DNA of 64,000 bases from Nakazawaea peltata (GCA_001599355.1 BCGQ01000002.1:571554-635553), one strand, 5' to 3'; positions 18,928-30,134 are shown, counted from the stretch's first letter. Notes: generated by a model from the sequence alone, not told the origin. Numbers and translations: made by a program.

Positions 18928-20316
18928 TTAATCCAATCTGTTAACAATATAATCCACTGAAGGTAAGGTCTTGACATTACCCAAAGCTGCAACGGCGATT
19001 GGTTTTTGAGCCAATCTCCAATTGGCCCAATTGATAACATCCTTCTTAGTGATATTGTCAACTCTTTCAAATACCTCTTCTGGAGACATTCTATGACCAG
19101 TAGTGACGATTTGTCTACCAATGTCTTCAGCAATTGGAGTACTTCCATCCAAAGATAAAAGTAAGGATCCCTTTAATTGAGCCTTAGCTGTCTCCACTTC
19201 CTCATCGGAGATATCACCCTTCTTAATTCTCTTCCATTCGTCAACTACTGCATTAATTAATGGCTTCAAATCGTTAGATTTGTCGGCAACTAAATAGATA
19301 CCCCATAATCCAATATCAGAGTACGAGGTGGAGAACGACATATAAGAATTGGCCAAACAGTCTCCTCTATTAGAGACAGTATTAGCCAATGGAGAAGGAG
19401 AATTAGAACCGGAATTCAAAGCTCTATCCCAATTTCCAACAATAGCTTGAGTTACTAAAGCTGTAAAGTAATCTGGAGCATTCCATGAAACTCCCTCTAA
19501 TGAAATTGCAATATGAGTAGTTGGTAATGAATCATCTTGAATCTTTACTTCTCCTTGATAGAAAATTGGTAAATCTCCTCTAGGGGAACCTAAAGGAACT
19601 TTATCTTCTGAGATTGGAACATGACCAAATGATTTTTGAGCAAACTGAACAAGCTCATCATGATCTACACATCCAGCACCGACAAGAACCATTCTATCAC
19701 CTTTATAATTAGTAGTGATATAATTTCTCAAATCATCACGACTGATTGTCTTGATATTATCTATTGGACCCAAAATAGTTCTTCCTAAAGGTTGACCTTT
19801 AAAACAAACCTCGTGTAATCTGTCGAAAACAACCTCATCATACATCTTATCAACCTCTTCACTCTCACGAATAATGACCGGTCTCTCCTTCTCTACATTC
19901 ATTTTATCCAAGGTAGATCTAGTCAAAATGTCAGCTAAGATGTCTACAGCTCTTGGGATATCTTCTTTGAGAGCCTTAGCATAGTAGACTGTATTCTCTC
20001 TCGAAGTGTAAGCGTTCAAATGAGCACCAATATTCTCAATCTCAATCTCCAATCCATGTTGACTTCTGTTTTTAGTTCCTTTGAAGGCTAAATGTTCCAA
20101 AAAATGAGCAGTCCCACTAGTCGCATCTGTGACATCGGCTCTAGATCCGGCATCAATCCAAATTCCAACCGTAGCTGTAGAAGTATTAGGTATCTTTTCG
20201 GACAGAACAGTCAATCCATTAGGAAGAACCGAGGTTCTTGTGAGAGGGACAGAAGCTGTCGAATATAACCGCCTAGACACCGAAAGTCCTCTAATACCGT
20301 TGAGTCTAGTTAACAT
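18928..20316 (-). CDS. MAS1: Mitochondrial processing peptidase beta subunit
   Basis: The 462-residue M16 metallopeptidase begins with a mitochondrial presequence (MLTRLNGIRGLSVSRRLYST). It has the inverted zinc motif HFLEH at about 70-74 in the context TAHFLEHLAFKGT, with the downstream glutamate in the ENTVYYAK region. Together with Mas2 it removes presequences in the matrix. Conserved parts include ERPVIIRESEEVDKMYDEV and GNWDRALNSG; the latter marks MPP-beta rather than a bc1 core protein. The start is ATG 20316; a TTG two codons upstream is not a likely initiator. It is divergent from UBA1. Confidence 0.97.
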   Translation of the reverse strand: MLTRLNGIRGLSVSRRLYSTASVPLTRTSVLPNGLTVLSEKIPNTSTATVGIWIDAGSRADVTDATSGTAHFLEHLAFKGTKNRSQHGLEIEIENIGAHLNAYTSRENTVYYAKALKEDIPRAVDILADILTRSTLDKMNVEKERPVIIRESEEVDKMYDEVVFDRLHEVCFKGQPLGRTILGPIDNIKTISRDDLRNYITTNYKGDRMVLVGAGCVDHDELVQFAQKSFGHVPISEDKVPLGSPRGDLPIFYQGEVKIQDDSLPTTHIAISLEGVSWNAPDYFTALVTQAIVGNWDRALNSGSNSPSPLANTVSNRGDCLANSYMSFSTSYSDIGLWGIYLVADKSNDLKPLINAVVDEWKRIKKGDISDEEVETAKAQLKGSLLLSLDGSTPIAEDIGRQIVTTGHRMSPEEVFERVDNITKKDVINWANWRLAQKPIAVAALGNVKTLPSVDYIVNRLD

Positions 20317-20669
20317 GATCAAGTCTTTAGACTATATACACCGTTAAGTAATCAGTTCCAGTATATTCACACCGTAGTTGATCTTCAATAACCGCCGTCA
20401 AGCGCCCCCTTACAAATGAGACTTCTAGACTTTGAAAATTTTATAACTACTAAATGCGGCAGGTACTTGCTTAGGTAAATATCCACAGTTCTCGATGAGC
20501 CATTGCCTATTACAGAAATACCCAATACGGAAGTCATCCATCCGCGCGTACACGACTCAAAATTACAAATTCCAAAGGCAAATTCAAATACCTTTCAATC
20601 ATTTAAAGGATACTTGACTAACTTCATACGATACTTAATCAGACGACCAGATATCTAAATCTTCTGAAT
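20317..20669. promoter_or_regulatory. MAS1-UBA1 divergent promoter (353 bp)
   Basis: Shared intergenic region for two housekeeping genes. It includes a GC-rich patch (20388-20408), a GAAAATTTTATAA stretch near 20434, and CCGCGCGTACACG near 20543 with an NsiI-free Rap1-like look that I could not confirm. No coding frame. Confidence 0.4.
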
Positions 20670-23600
20670 ATGAGTGTAAGTACATGATTGTAATTGAGAT
20701 TGATGTGTTTTAGATGATCTCGGGCAGGTTTTCCCATCGGCGCTTAATACTAACATTATTAATCATCAGGACAACACGATGCAAGTCGATCAACCAGAGG
20801 TTGGCAAGATCGATGAGAGCTTGTATTCAAGACAATTGTATGTCTTGGGTAAGGAGGCTATGTTAAAGATGCAAAATTCTAACGTATTGGTGATCGGATT
20901 GAAGGGATTGGGTGTTGAAATCGCTAAGAATGTTGCTTTGGCAGGTGTCAAATCATTGACTTTATATGACCCTGAAAATGTCGAATTGGCTGATTTGTCG
21001 AGTCAATTCTTCTTGACTGAGGCTGATATTGGTAAGCCTCGTGCTTTGGCTACGGCTGGAAAGTTGGGTGAGTTGAATCAATACACTCCAATCACTGTTA
21101 TTTCTGAGTTGACTCAATTAAGTGCTTATCAAGTTATTGTTTCTACAGGATTGTCATTGGAACAGAACTTGGAGATCAACAAGTTCACTCATGAAAACAA
21201 TATCAAATTCATCATTGCCGATGTTAAAGGTTTATTTGCCCGTGTATTTGTTGACTTCGGTGATAAATTCACTGTCTATGATCAAACTGGTGAAGAACCT
21301 CATACTGGTATTGTTTCTGATATTGAGAGTGATGGTACTGTTACTATGTTAGATGATAATCGTCATGGAATGGAAGATGGTGACTGGGTTAAGTTCACTG
21401 AGGTCCAAGGAATGGACAAATTAAATGATGGTACTCCTTATCAAATTGAAGTGCTTGGTCCATATCTGTTTAAGATCAAGATTGACTCATCATTTGGTAC
21501 TTATCAAAAGGGAGGTATTTACACACAAGTCAAAGTTCCAAAGGACTTTTCTTTTGAACCATTAGCTAAGCAATTGGAGCAACCAGAGTTCTTCTTCTCT
21601 GATTTTGCCAAATTTGATCGTCCTTCTCAATTACATTTGGGTTTCCAAGCTCTTGATGTCTTTGCAACTGAAAATGGAGCCTTACCTAGACCTATGAATG
21701 CTGAAGATGCTTCTAAAGTTGTCGAGATCACCAGCTCTCTCAAACTGAAATATCCTCAAGTCTTGGAAGATGATGTCAACGAAGAATTGATCAAAGAATT
21801 AGCTTACCAAGCCAGAGGTGATATCCCAGGTATGGTTGCCGTTATTGGTGGTATGATTGCTCAGGAAGTATTGAAGGCCTGTTCCGGTAAATTCGTTCCT
21901 ATTAAGCAATGGATGTACTTCGACTCGTTAGAATCTTTGCCTGAATCTGAACAATTCCCAAGAACTGAAGAAACTTGTAAACCTTTGAACTCAAGATACG
22001 ACAACCAAATTGCCGTTTTCGGTGTCGATTTCCAAAAGAAGATCGCCAACGTCAAGGTTTTCTTAGTTGGTTCAGGTGCTATTGGTTGTGAGATGTTAAA
22101 GAACTGGGCTATGATGGGTCTTGCCTCCGGACCTGAGGGTAAAATCATCATCACTGATAACGACACCATTGAGAAGTCCAACTTGAATAGACAATTCTTG
22201 TTCAGACCAAAAGATGTTGGTAGAAACAAGTCAGAAGTTTCTGCTGAAGCTGTTGCCGCTATGAACCCTGAGTTGAAGGGTAAAATTGAATCCAAGTTGG
22301 ACAAGGTTGGCCCAGAAACTGAGAATATCTTTGATAACAAATTCTGGGAAAGCTTAGATTTCGTTACCAACGCTTTAGACAATGTCGAAGCCAGAACCTA
22401 TGTCGATCGTCGTTGTATCTTCTACCAAAAGCCACTTTTGGAGTCTGGTACTTTGGGAACTAAGGGTAACACTCAAGTCGTTATTCCTCACTTGACTGAA
22501 TCTTATTCTTCTTCCCAAGATCCACCTGAAAAATCGATCCCATTGTGTACCTTGAGATCTTTCCCTAACAAGATTGACCATACTATTGCCTGGGGTAAAT
22601 CGTTGTTCCAAGGTTACTTTGCTGATGCTCCAGAAAATGTCAATTTATACCTTTCTCAACCTAACTTCGTCGAGGCCACTTTGAAGCAAAGTGGTGATAT
22701 CAAGGGAATATTAGAATCTATCTCTGATTATCTCAAGAAGAGACCATACACTTTCGAGGAGTGTATTAGCTGGGCTAGATTGGAATTCGAGAAGAAGTTC
22801 AACCATGACATCAAGCAATTGCTTTACAACTTCCCTAAAGACGCCACTACTTCCACTGGAGCTCCATTCTGGTCTGGACCTAAGCGTGCTCCTGATGCTT
22901 TGGAATTTGATATCAATAATGATGACCATTTCCATTTCATTGTCGCCGGAGCCAACTTGTTGGCCTACATTTATGGTTTGAAGGGTGATCAAGGAGAACC
23001 TGATAAGAGTTACTACTCTAAGGTTCTCAATGATGTTGAGATTGCCGAGTTCACTCCTCTTTCAAACCTCAAAATTCAAGTCAACGATGAAGATCCAGAT
23101 CCAAATGCCGGCTCCGGTGATATGGGTAATGATGTTATCCAACAAATCACCAACAGCTTGCCATCCCCATCAACCTTAGCTGGCTTCAGATTAAACCCAG
23201 TCGAGTTCGAGAAGGATGACGACACTAACCATCATATTGAGTTCATCACCGCTGCCTCTAACTGTAGAGCTTTGAATTACAGTATTGAAACTGCCGACAA
23301 GCAGAAGACTAAGTTCATTGCTGGTAGAATTATCCCTGCCATTGCTACAACTACTGCTTTGGTAACCGGTCTTGTATGTTTGGAATTATACAAGGTTGTC
23401 GATGGAAAGACTGATATTGAAAAGTACAAGAATGGATTCGTTAACTTGGCTTTACCATTCTTTGCCTTCTCAGATCCAATTGCTTCTGCTCAAGGTTCTT
23501 ATAACGATAAGAAGTTCGATATGATCTGGGGCAGATTCGATCTCCATGGTGATATGACTTTACAAGAGCTCATCGACCACTTCGAAAAGGAAGAAGGTTT

Positions 23601-23823
23601 AGAGATCAGTATGTTGTCCTACGGAGTCACATTGTTATATGCTTCATTCTTCCCTCCAAAGAAGTTGAAGGATAGATATCCATTGAAGATGACTGATTTA
23701 ATCAAAGAAGTCAGTAAGAAAGAAGTTGCTCCACACGAAACTATTTTGATTTTCGAAATTTGTGCTGATGATAAGAATGGCGAAGATGTCGAAGTACCAT
23801 ATGTTGCTCTTCACCTTGACTAA
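20670..23823 (+). CDS. UBA1: Ubiquitin-activating enzyme E1 (two exons)
   Basis: Exon 1 is 20670-20675 (ATG AGT), the intron 20676-20769 (GTAAGT donor, TACTAAC at 20748-20754, CAG acceptor) and exon 2 20770-23823. The 1019-residue protein begins [20 protein letters not shown] and aligns end to end with S. cerevisiae Uba1. The two ThiF-like halves carry [13 protein letters not shown] and [15 protein letters not shown], the latter followed by [17 protein letters not shown] for ATP and ubiquitin adenylation. The catalytic Cys595 is in [16 protein letters not shown]. The C-terminal ubiquitin-fold domain recruits E2s. Translation from the internal ATG 20779 would lose only four residues. CTG 21466 replaces the Ala of the yeast GPFAFRI motif. 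Confidence 0.97.
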
Positions 23824-23904
23824 ATATTAAATTAAATTGATAGTAACTATGTTCTGTAGAAAGACCTTCCTATAAATTACTTTAAATAAATAAATAAATA
23901 CCTG

Positions 23905-24831
23905 TTAATGGTTACCAGAAATATGGTCGACAAGCCAAGTACCATACAGTTCACACATCACTTCATTAGAAGCATGTCCATACTCGGGATAAACGGTCTT
24001 AGTAATAGAACCATCATAACATCTGGCCTCGTCCATCTCACTAAACCATCCCTCACTAAAGAATGGTGGAACAAGAGTATCGAGTCCACCAAACAAGGCA
24101 AATACCTTAACATGATTAGGGAAGTGCTCGGCAACGTCATAATCTTGTTTGGCTACATAATTATGTAAATACTCTGGCCATAACTTCTTCTGATCGTCGG
24201 TCAAATTCAAATCTTCATAGGCCAATTTACGTAACCCCTTCTGCAGATTTTCAACACTAATACCTTTGACTCTATTGATCAACAATGAACTCAAATCGGT
24301 ACACCCTACAATTGGAATGATCAGTTCAGCATCTTTAGGGAATTTAGCGGCAAATCTGAAACATACATGTCCACTAAGAGAAGTACCACTAAGAATTGTA
24401 TGGAAGTTGTAACCTGGGAAGAGCAGAGGTAAGTAATCGATAATCAACTTGCAATCAAGTACAGTGGCATCGATAAACGAACACAAGTCAACAGCATGGG
24501 TAGGATTTCCTTCACCCCACATCTTGTTTCTGAGAGGGTCTACCTCTCTCTCACCATGGTTGGTCACATCAAAGGTGATACATACTAAAGGCATAGTATC
24601 TTTAGTCTTCTTCTTCTTATAAATGTCGTGCATAATATAACAGATTGACTCTGTGAATTCTTTCGTACTTCCTCTTCCGTGCATAGAAAACAAAACGGCC
24701 ACATCAGGGGGCGAACTAGTTGATGGCTTTGGTAATTGATCAAAGTTGAATAACGAGCACTTGATTCCTCCAATCAGCTTGTATTCTAAGGTACATACTG
24801 AGGGGTCATGTTTCAAAGGTGGGCGGGGCAT
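23905..24831 (-). CDS. Alpha/beta hydrolase of unknown substrate
   Basis: The 308-residue protein begins MPRPPLKHD at ATG 24831. Hydrolase-fold signs are the oxyanion strand VLFSMHGRGS (about 57-66), the nucleophile elbow SGTSLSGH (about 155-162, Ser in G-T-S-L-S-G), a late acid in FALFGGLDTLVPP and the catalytic His in YPEYGHASNE. No signal peptide or obvious peroxisomal tail; the C-terminus is GNH. I cannot assign a substrate. The neighbours UBA1 (convergent, 81 bp) and STE6 (upstream) give no functional hint. Confidence 0.75.
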   Translation of the reverse strand: MPRPPLKHDPSVCTLEYKLIGGIKCSLFNFDQLPKPSTSSPPDVAVLFSMHGRGSTKEFTESICYIMHDIYKKKKTKDTMPLVCITFDVTNHGEREVDPLRNKMWGEGNPTHAVDLCSFIDATVLDCKLIIDYLPLLFPGYNFHTILSGTSLSGHVCFRFAAKFPKDAELIIPIVGCTDLSSLLINRVKGISVENLQKGLRKLAYEDLNLTDDQKKLWPEYLHNYVAKQDYDVAEHFPNHVKVFALFGGLDTLVPPFFSEGWFSEMDEARCYDGSITKTVYPEYGHASNEVMCELYGTWLVDHISGNH

Positions 24832-25224
24832 TTTTATCTCTACTAATTTCCAATTGACTCTAATTGACCCAACTAAACAGTATAATCTCACACTATCACC
24901 TCTCTCTTCTTCAGGGATACCCTCCGTATTTATATCCTCTTCTTCTTTATTATCCCTCTTTACCTAAAAGGGAAATTGGGCCCTTTTTGTATAGGAGCCG
25001 AGCATAATTTTGACTTATTTCCGCCGATCAACTAAGAATCACAAGAGATCGAGGTGATCAATCTCCTTTATGCCGCGCAAGAAAAAATGAGCATCAGCAT
25101 AGAAATGATTCGTATTAGAACGGTTGGAGCTCGGGTTATATTGAAGCTCGGATTTTAAAGAAAACTCGGGTGCGGCAATGGAGACCCCTAAAAAAGAGAC
25201 CCTAAAAGGAACCTTAAAAGGGGG
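24832..25224. promoter_or_regulatory. Hydrolase promoter and STE6 3' flank (393 bp)
   Basis: Intergenic between two minus-strand genes. Three CTCGG words occur within 50 bp (25130-25170), and AAAAG-GGG runs lie near the STE6 stop. Nothing else is recognised. Confidence 0.35.
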
Positions 25225-28200
25225 TTAGTAAGCAGGGGAAGGGGCGCAGTTGATTAACTTCGCAAGCAGCCCAGTTTGATCTGCGATAAGAGATTGATAC
25301 TCCCCTTGTTGTACTACACTTCCTTCACTCAACACTACCATCTCATCTGTGATTCTCATCATCTCCTCATCATGTGTGATCATAATAATAGTCATATTCT
25401 GATGCCTTAATTTATTCTCAATTACATTCCGTACCCCCTCTGTATTTAAAGGATCTAATGCGCTAGTGCATTCATCCAAAATTAATATTTTTGGTCTTCT
25501 CAAAAGTGCCCGTGCGATACAAAGTCTCTGCGCTTGACCCCCTGAGATAGTGCACGAAGCACCATTGCCGAGCTGTGTGCCAAGTCCATCTGGAAGCGAA
25601 AGAACAAACTCGTACATATTGACAGCTCTAAGCACCCCTATTATATCCATATAGGTTGGCTTGGAATCATTGTCAAGCCCATAGGTCAAATTGTAGATTA
25701 TAGACCGATTCACAAATGTAGGCGTTTGTTCAACTATGGCGATATTCTGACGAAGATATTGAGTATCCACTTCTTCTAGATTGGTTCCCCATATTTTGAT
25801 TCCTTTAGATGGGTATAATTTAGTCAATAATGAAATCAATGTAGATTTACCTGACCCTGACTCCCCAACTATCCCAAATATTGAGTTCTTTCTGATTTGG
25901 AAAGATACGTTTCTCAATGTTATTGCCCCTTCTTTTCCATAGCTGTAATTCAAATCATTGCAGCTGATAACTGTCTCACAAAACTCCGTGTATGGCCTGA
26001 AATAACCTTCAAACTCGTGATTTGTTGAACTAAATGTCGAACGGAGTTTATTGAGATAAGTTGCCAGTCTCTTGGCTTTTGAAATATCGGGTATCTGATT
26101 GAGAATACTGCTTGCACTACTGATAGTAAAAATCAACAATGTGAGAACCTCGGTGAATTGGGCTACAGTGTACTCTCCCTTACCCACAAGCATCAGACCA
26201 TAGTATAAAACTATTGACTGAACACTAAGAGTTAAAAGAGAGGACATACCGAAACTAAAGCCGGTCAGGAAAGAACGAAGCCTTCCCAGACTTTGAACTT
26301 TGTTCTTATCGAGTTTGAATTTGTTCCAAAAGAACGTATTCAGTCTTACTGTTACTATCGTCAACATGTGATCAATACTGTAGTGTTGATGTGCCTCTAA
26401 TTTGGCGATACAGCTTTTATATGCCTCCTCCTGTACTTCCATCACTCCGGAGAATAAGGCAGTGACAACTGCCACCATAGGAATGAAAGCTACCCCAACA
26501 AATGTGAGCTTCCAGCCTATCGTAAAAGACCAAGAAATTCCAGCCAAGGTCATAACCGTTGCGGTGAACATGACGTCTAAAAATTCATTCAAAAGACATC
26601 TCATATCTCTGGTATCATTCATCACCAAAGCACTTATCTCGTTCACGTTAAGACTATCTCCACCGTACCATGAGAGACTTTGCTCTTGAATTTTTTGAAA
26701 GTAATAACCCCTAATTTTATTGATCCAATCCTCAGAAGAGTATCCAAGACTAAATTTCTTCAAAAATATAGAGATAGCATCAAAGAAGGTGATACTGATG
26801 AGAATCACTGCCCATTTCAGTATATATTCTGAACCAAAGTGGCTGTTCATGTCTGTGGCAGATGTAAGTAATTTACTGAAACAGAATGAGAACAGGGGAT
26901 TCAGGGCTCCATTAATAATGGAGGAGAATATACCAAGCATCACTAATCCTCTTAGAGATATAAATTCTTTCAATGAAGAGAAGCATTTCCGGATTGTTAA
27001 CAACTTTGTGGAATGAGTTATTTCCGAATCCGCTTCAGTTTCCTTAATTGAAGAGCTCTCACTGCATTCCGATTCAAACTCAGGTGAAAGACCAGTTTTG
27101 GTTTGCACTTCCAAATCAAAGGGAGCCTCATGTACTAAAGTTGTTGGCGTTTCAAACTCAAAAGTTGAGAGGTTCTTATCAAAACTTCCTTTGAATGTCG
27201 GTGTTTGGGGATTTCTGTCCTCTCCAAACATAAGTAACTCTTTCTTTAGTCCACTATTAATTATGACACCATTATCAATTACATAAACCTTATCATCATC
27301 TTCAATATCGTCATAATCATGTGTCATGATTATGGTTGTCTTACCTTTTCTCCATTTTCTGATTCTTGACATCATCATTCTTTTTTGAAAAATATCCAAA
27401 GCACTCAAAGCTTCATCCAAGATTAAAATTGGAGTATCCCTAATTTTGGCACGAGCTAAAAACACCTTCTGCAGTTGTCCCCCACTCAATTTCTTACCAT
27501 TAGAAGATATCATAGTGTCTAATCCTTCTGGTAGCTCAAGTATGAGTTGCAGTAAAAGTGAAAATTGAACGGCATCATTTATTCTCTCTTCTGACAATGT
27601 ACAGATATCTTGTCTCCCCGCCAATCCAATAGTGATGTTAGTTCGAATACTTTCATCAAGCAATTGACTCTTTTGCTGCACAAATGTGATGTTATCTGTT
27701 AACCAAAGTTGACTCACGCTATTTATCTCATGATTATCAACAAATATACTGCCGCTTAGTAAAGAATATAGGTTGAGTAACAAAACCGGTATTGTAGATT
27801 TTCCGGAACCTGACTTTCCAACTATAAAAACCGTCTCACCAGCATCTACCTCTAAACTCAAGGATTTGAGAGTTTCAGTTTCTGGTCGACTGGGATACGA
27901 GAAGCTGACATTTTCCAACCTCAATTGACCTTCACAATGTTGAGGATATATTTTCTGTTCAATTGCTTTGTTCTCTATATCACCCGTTGGGTTTTGTTCA
28001 ATATGACGATCAATAACCCTCATGGCCAGTTTCGCCTTTAAAATATGCAATATCTGGTCACCCAGTCTTCTTAAAGTTTCAGCTAGTGACAAGCATGCAG
28101 TGAAAGAAGTTATTACTGAACCGCTGGTCAGTAACCCTTTCACTATTAAGAAGTAACCAAACCAAAATGAGAAAATGAACAACGACAATATGAGAAACCT

Positions 28201-28986
28201 AGTGAGACTTTGATTAAGAGATACAAAGAATGTTAATTTGGTAAAAGAATCTTTAGATTCTTTAACTTGTGACTCAAACTCCTTCACCTCCAGTTCTTTC
28301 CCGTTAAAGTTCTTGATAAATTGAGGTTTTGAAAGGTTGAAATCCAATATTTTGGATGCTTCTGCGGTTCTAAAATTTTCAGATTCAGCTGCCTCTTGGA
28401 TCTTCGGATTGATGAACTTCAAAATTATTGCTACTGGCAAAGAGATTCCCAAAATCAAAGCTGAGATTCTCCAATTGTAATAAAAACTAGTGGCCAATAA
28501 GGCGAAACAGGAGAAGATGTCTTGAATAAGCACAGCAGTGGACTCACTGACCGCAGCCCTCACCTCTTCAATACATCTATTGACTTGTATAATATCACCT
28601 TTCACTTCATTATTCAATTCGTACCATGATATACCTTTCTCCATGAGTGACCTATACAATTGCTCTCTCATCCTGACCTGTTGCCTTTCTCCTAAAAGCA
28701 TCCAACAAGATAAAAACCCCCAATTTGAAAGGAGAGAAACAAGTGCCAAAGCTAACATTGAAAGACTGTACCGTTTCAAATCCCAATTATACTCATCAAA
28801 TCCGTTGTATTTTCCTGCAGTATAATTGGTCAATGTCTGAAAGGTAGCACCTGTCAAAATTGAACTTCCTGCTGACACTAAGGACGCTCCTAAAGTTAGC
28901 ATTAGGGCTATTCCCAAGAGAGGAGCATCTCTTCTCTCCAAAAACCGATAAATATCCTTCAATCTTGACTCCCTTATACTACTCAT
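25225..28986 (-). CDS. STE6: ABC transporter, a-factor exporter Ste6 type
   Basis: This full ABCB transporter of 1253 residues has the order TMD1-NBD1-TMD2-NBD2. NBD1 has Walker A GKSGSGKST (about 388), the signature LSGGQ-x-Q, Walker B ILILDEALSALD and H-loop MTHD. NBD2 has GESGSGKST (about 1040), ISGGQAQRLCIARALL, ILILDECTSALD and MITHDEE. Ste6 exports farnesylated a-factor from MATa cells. Other ABCB roles (Mdl1/2, Atm1) are excluded because those are half transporters with presequences. The CTG codon at complement(27472-27474) is the x in LSGGQxQ; NBD2 has GCG (Ala) in the same place. The start is ATG 28986; two short upstream ORFs precede it. Confidence 0.9.
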   Translation of the reverse strand: MSSIRESRLKDIYRFLERRDAPLLGIALMLTLGASLVSAGSSILTGATFQTLTNYTAGKYNGFDEYNWDLKRYSLSMLALALVSLLSNWGFLSCWMLLGERQQVRMREQLYRSLMEKGISWYELNNEVKGDIIQVNRCIEEVRAAVSESTAVLIQDIFSCFALLATSFYYNWRISALILGISLPVAIILKFINPKIQEAAESENFRTAEASKILDFNLSKPQFIKNFNGKELEVKEFESQVKESKDSFTKLTFFVSLNQSLTRFLILSLFIFSFWFGYFLIVKGLLTSGSVITSFTACLSLAETLRRLGDQILHILKAKLAMRVIDRHIEQNPTGDIENKAIEQKIYPQHCEGQLRLENVSFSYPSRPETETLKSLSLEVDAGETVFIVGKSGSGKSTIPVLLLNLYSLLSGSIFVDNHEINSVSQLWLTDNITFVQQKSQLLDESIRTNITIGLAGRQDICTLSEERINDAVQFSLLLQLILELPEGLDTMISSNGKKLSGGQLQKVFLARAKIRDTPILILDEALSALDIFQKRMMMSRIRKWRKGKTTIIMTHDYDDIEDDDKVYVIDNGVIINSGLKKELLMFGEDRNPQTPTFKGSFDKNLSTFEFETPTTLVHEAPFDLEVQTKTGLSPEFESECSESSSIKETEADSEITHSTKLLTIRKCFSSLKEFISLRGLVMLGIFSSIINGALNPLFSFCFSKLLTSATDMNSHFGSEYILKWAVILISITFFDAISIFLKKFSLGYSSEDWINKIRGYYFQKIQEQSLSWYGGDSLNVNEISALVMNDTRDMRCLLNEFLDVMFTATVMTLAGISWSFTIGWKLTFVGVAFIPMVAVVTALFSGVMEVQEEAYKSCIAKLEAHQHYSIDHMLTIVTVRLNTFFWNKFKLDKNKVQSLGRLRSFLTGFSFGMSSLLTLSVQSIVLYYGLMLVGKGEYTVAQFTEVLTLLIFTISSASSILNQIPDISKAKRLATYLNKLRSTFSSTNHEFEGYFRPYTEFCETVISCNDLNYSYGKEGAITLRNVSFQIRKNSIFGIVGESGSGKSTLISLLTKLYPSKGIKIWGTNLEEVDTQYLRQNIAIVEQTPTFVNRSIIYNLTYGLDNDSKPTYMDIIGVLRAVNMYEFVLSLPDGLGTQLGNGASCTISGGQAQRLCIARALLRRPKILILDECTSALDPLNTEGVRNVIENKLRHQNMTIIMITHDEEMMRITDEMVVLSEGSVVQQGEYQSLIADQTGLLAKLINCAPSPAY

Positions 28987-29335
28987 TCTTCCTCTTGCTC
29001 TATTTTGATCCACAACTTCATTCCTCAGATTCACCTCTCTTAATATATCTTCTCTAACCCCCTTCTGCAAAAAAGGGAGACAGCTCGCTCATATTACCCG
29101 TTCGGGATGACACAATACTCATGCTGATTTTCGTAGTTTGCTCTCTGATAAATCACATGCTCTGCCGCTCGAGGGTCCTGCCTAAACTCGCTCGCCTGCG
29201 CATATGCAAAACGTATGGGGAAACAGGAACCCAACAATCCTGAGCCTAAAAGGCGAAGGCGATAAATATATAAAAAGGGGGTTTTTTTGGGACTAATGGA
29301 AAGATTGCCATAATCGCACGCAAGAGAGTTAAAAA
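28987..29335. promoter_or_regulatory. STE6-OPI3 divergent region (349 bp)
   Basis: Contains two short upstream ORFs on the STE6 strand: complement(29054-29092), 12 codons, and complement(28983-29021), 12 codons. The second ends in TGA overlapping the STE6 ATG (ATGA). On the OPI3 side, TCACATG at 29153-29159 matches the core of the Ino2/Ino4 element of phospholipid genes. Confidence 0.45.
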
Positions 29336-29971
29336 ATGGGATACCAAGATCAGCTGCTTACATTATCTGAACAGTTCATCGATCACATCGATTTCAACAA
29401 CAGGGACTACCAAATAGCCCTTGCTATTATTTTGTTCAACCCGATCTACTGGAACATAATGGCAAGATTGGAGCACAAGACTCATTTCTTGACCAAGGCT
29501 GCTTTAGGTAACCCTAAGTATGGTTGTTATGCTTTGGCCCTGAGTATTTTCTCGTTAGGTATCGTTAGAGATGAGATCTACAAGAATGCCATTGCTCAAC
29601 AACCTACTTTCCTGTTATTAGAAAATATTTACGTCAAGGCTGCCGGAGTTGCCTCTTTTGGTTTTGGATCCATATTGGTTTTGACATCTATGTATCAATT
29701 GGGAGTAACTGGTACTTACCTTGGTGATTACTTTGGTATTTTGATGGACCACAGAGTCACTAGCTTCCCATTCAATATCAATGATAATCCAATGTACAAT
29801 GGTTCATCTTTATGTTTCCTTGGTACAGCTCTTTACTTTGCAAAGCCTGCAGGAATCTTTGCTACTATGATCGTTTTCCTTAACTACAAGTTTGCTTTGT
29901 TATTTGAGGAGCCTTACACCGCTAAAATTTATGCTGATAAGCTGAAGGAGGATGCTAAGAAGCTGCAATAA
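29336..29971 (+). CDS. OPI3: Phospholipid methyltransferase Opi3
   Basis: The 211-residue multi-span ER membrane protein performs the last two methylations from phosphatidyl-monomethylethanolamine to phosphatidylcholine. Family motifs are NPIYWNIMARLEHKTHFLTK, the TGTYLGDYFGILMDHRVTSF region with the catalytic and AdoMet-binding residues, and DNPMYNGSSLCFLG followed by the EEPYTAKIY motif near the C-terminus. Length matches Opi3 (206 in S. cerevisiae), unlike the larger Cho2. CTG 29540 occupies the second alanine of the family segment LAATIFSLGI. Initiation at ATG 29336 is preceded by five A's, a good yeast context. Confidence 0.95.
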   Translation: MGYQDQLLTLSEQFIDHIDFNNRDYQIALAIILFNPIYWNIMARLEHKTHFLTKAALGNPKYGCYALALSIFSLGIVRDEIYKNAIAQQPTFLLLENIYVKAAGVASFGFGSILVLTSMYQLGVTGTYLGDYFGILMDHRVTSFPFNINDNPMYNGSSLCFLGTALYFAKPAGIFATMIVFLNYKFALLFEEPYTAKIYADKLKEDAKKLQ

Positions 29972-30127
29972 GTATAAAATCGGCATCTGAGTTGCTGATT
30001 GTAATAGGACTTGTATAAAATTATGTATAGACCACCCCTGTCCATTGGACTTATTCAATGGCTTACCTTAATCGATGAATATCTCTCTGATCTGAGCAAA
30101 AAAATAAAACAGAACTAATCAGTAGAG

Positions 30128-30134
30128 AAAAAAA
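30128..30134 (-). terminator. RNA polymerase III terminator of tRNA-Thr
   Basis: Seven A's on the plus strand, which is T7 on the tRNA strand, three bases past the discriminator region. Confidence 0.85.

Noticed and set aside
29993-30130. Possible second RNA gene next to tRNA-Thr
   Set aside because: No second B box or stable fold was seen by eye.
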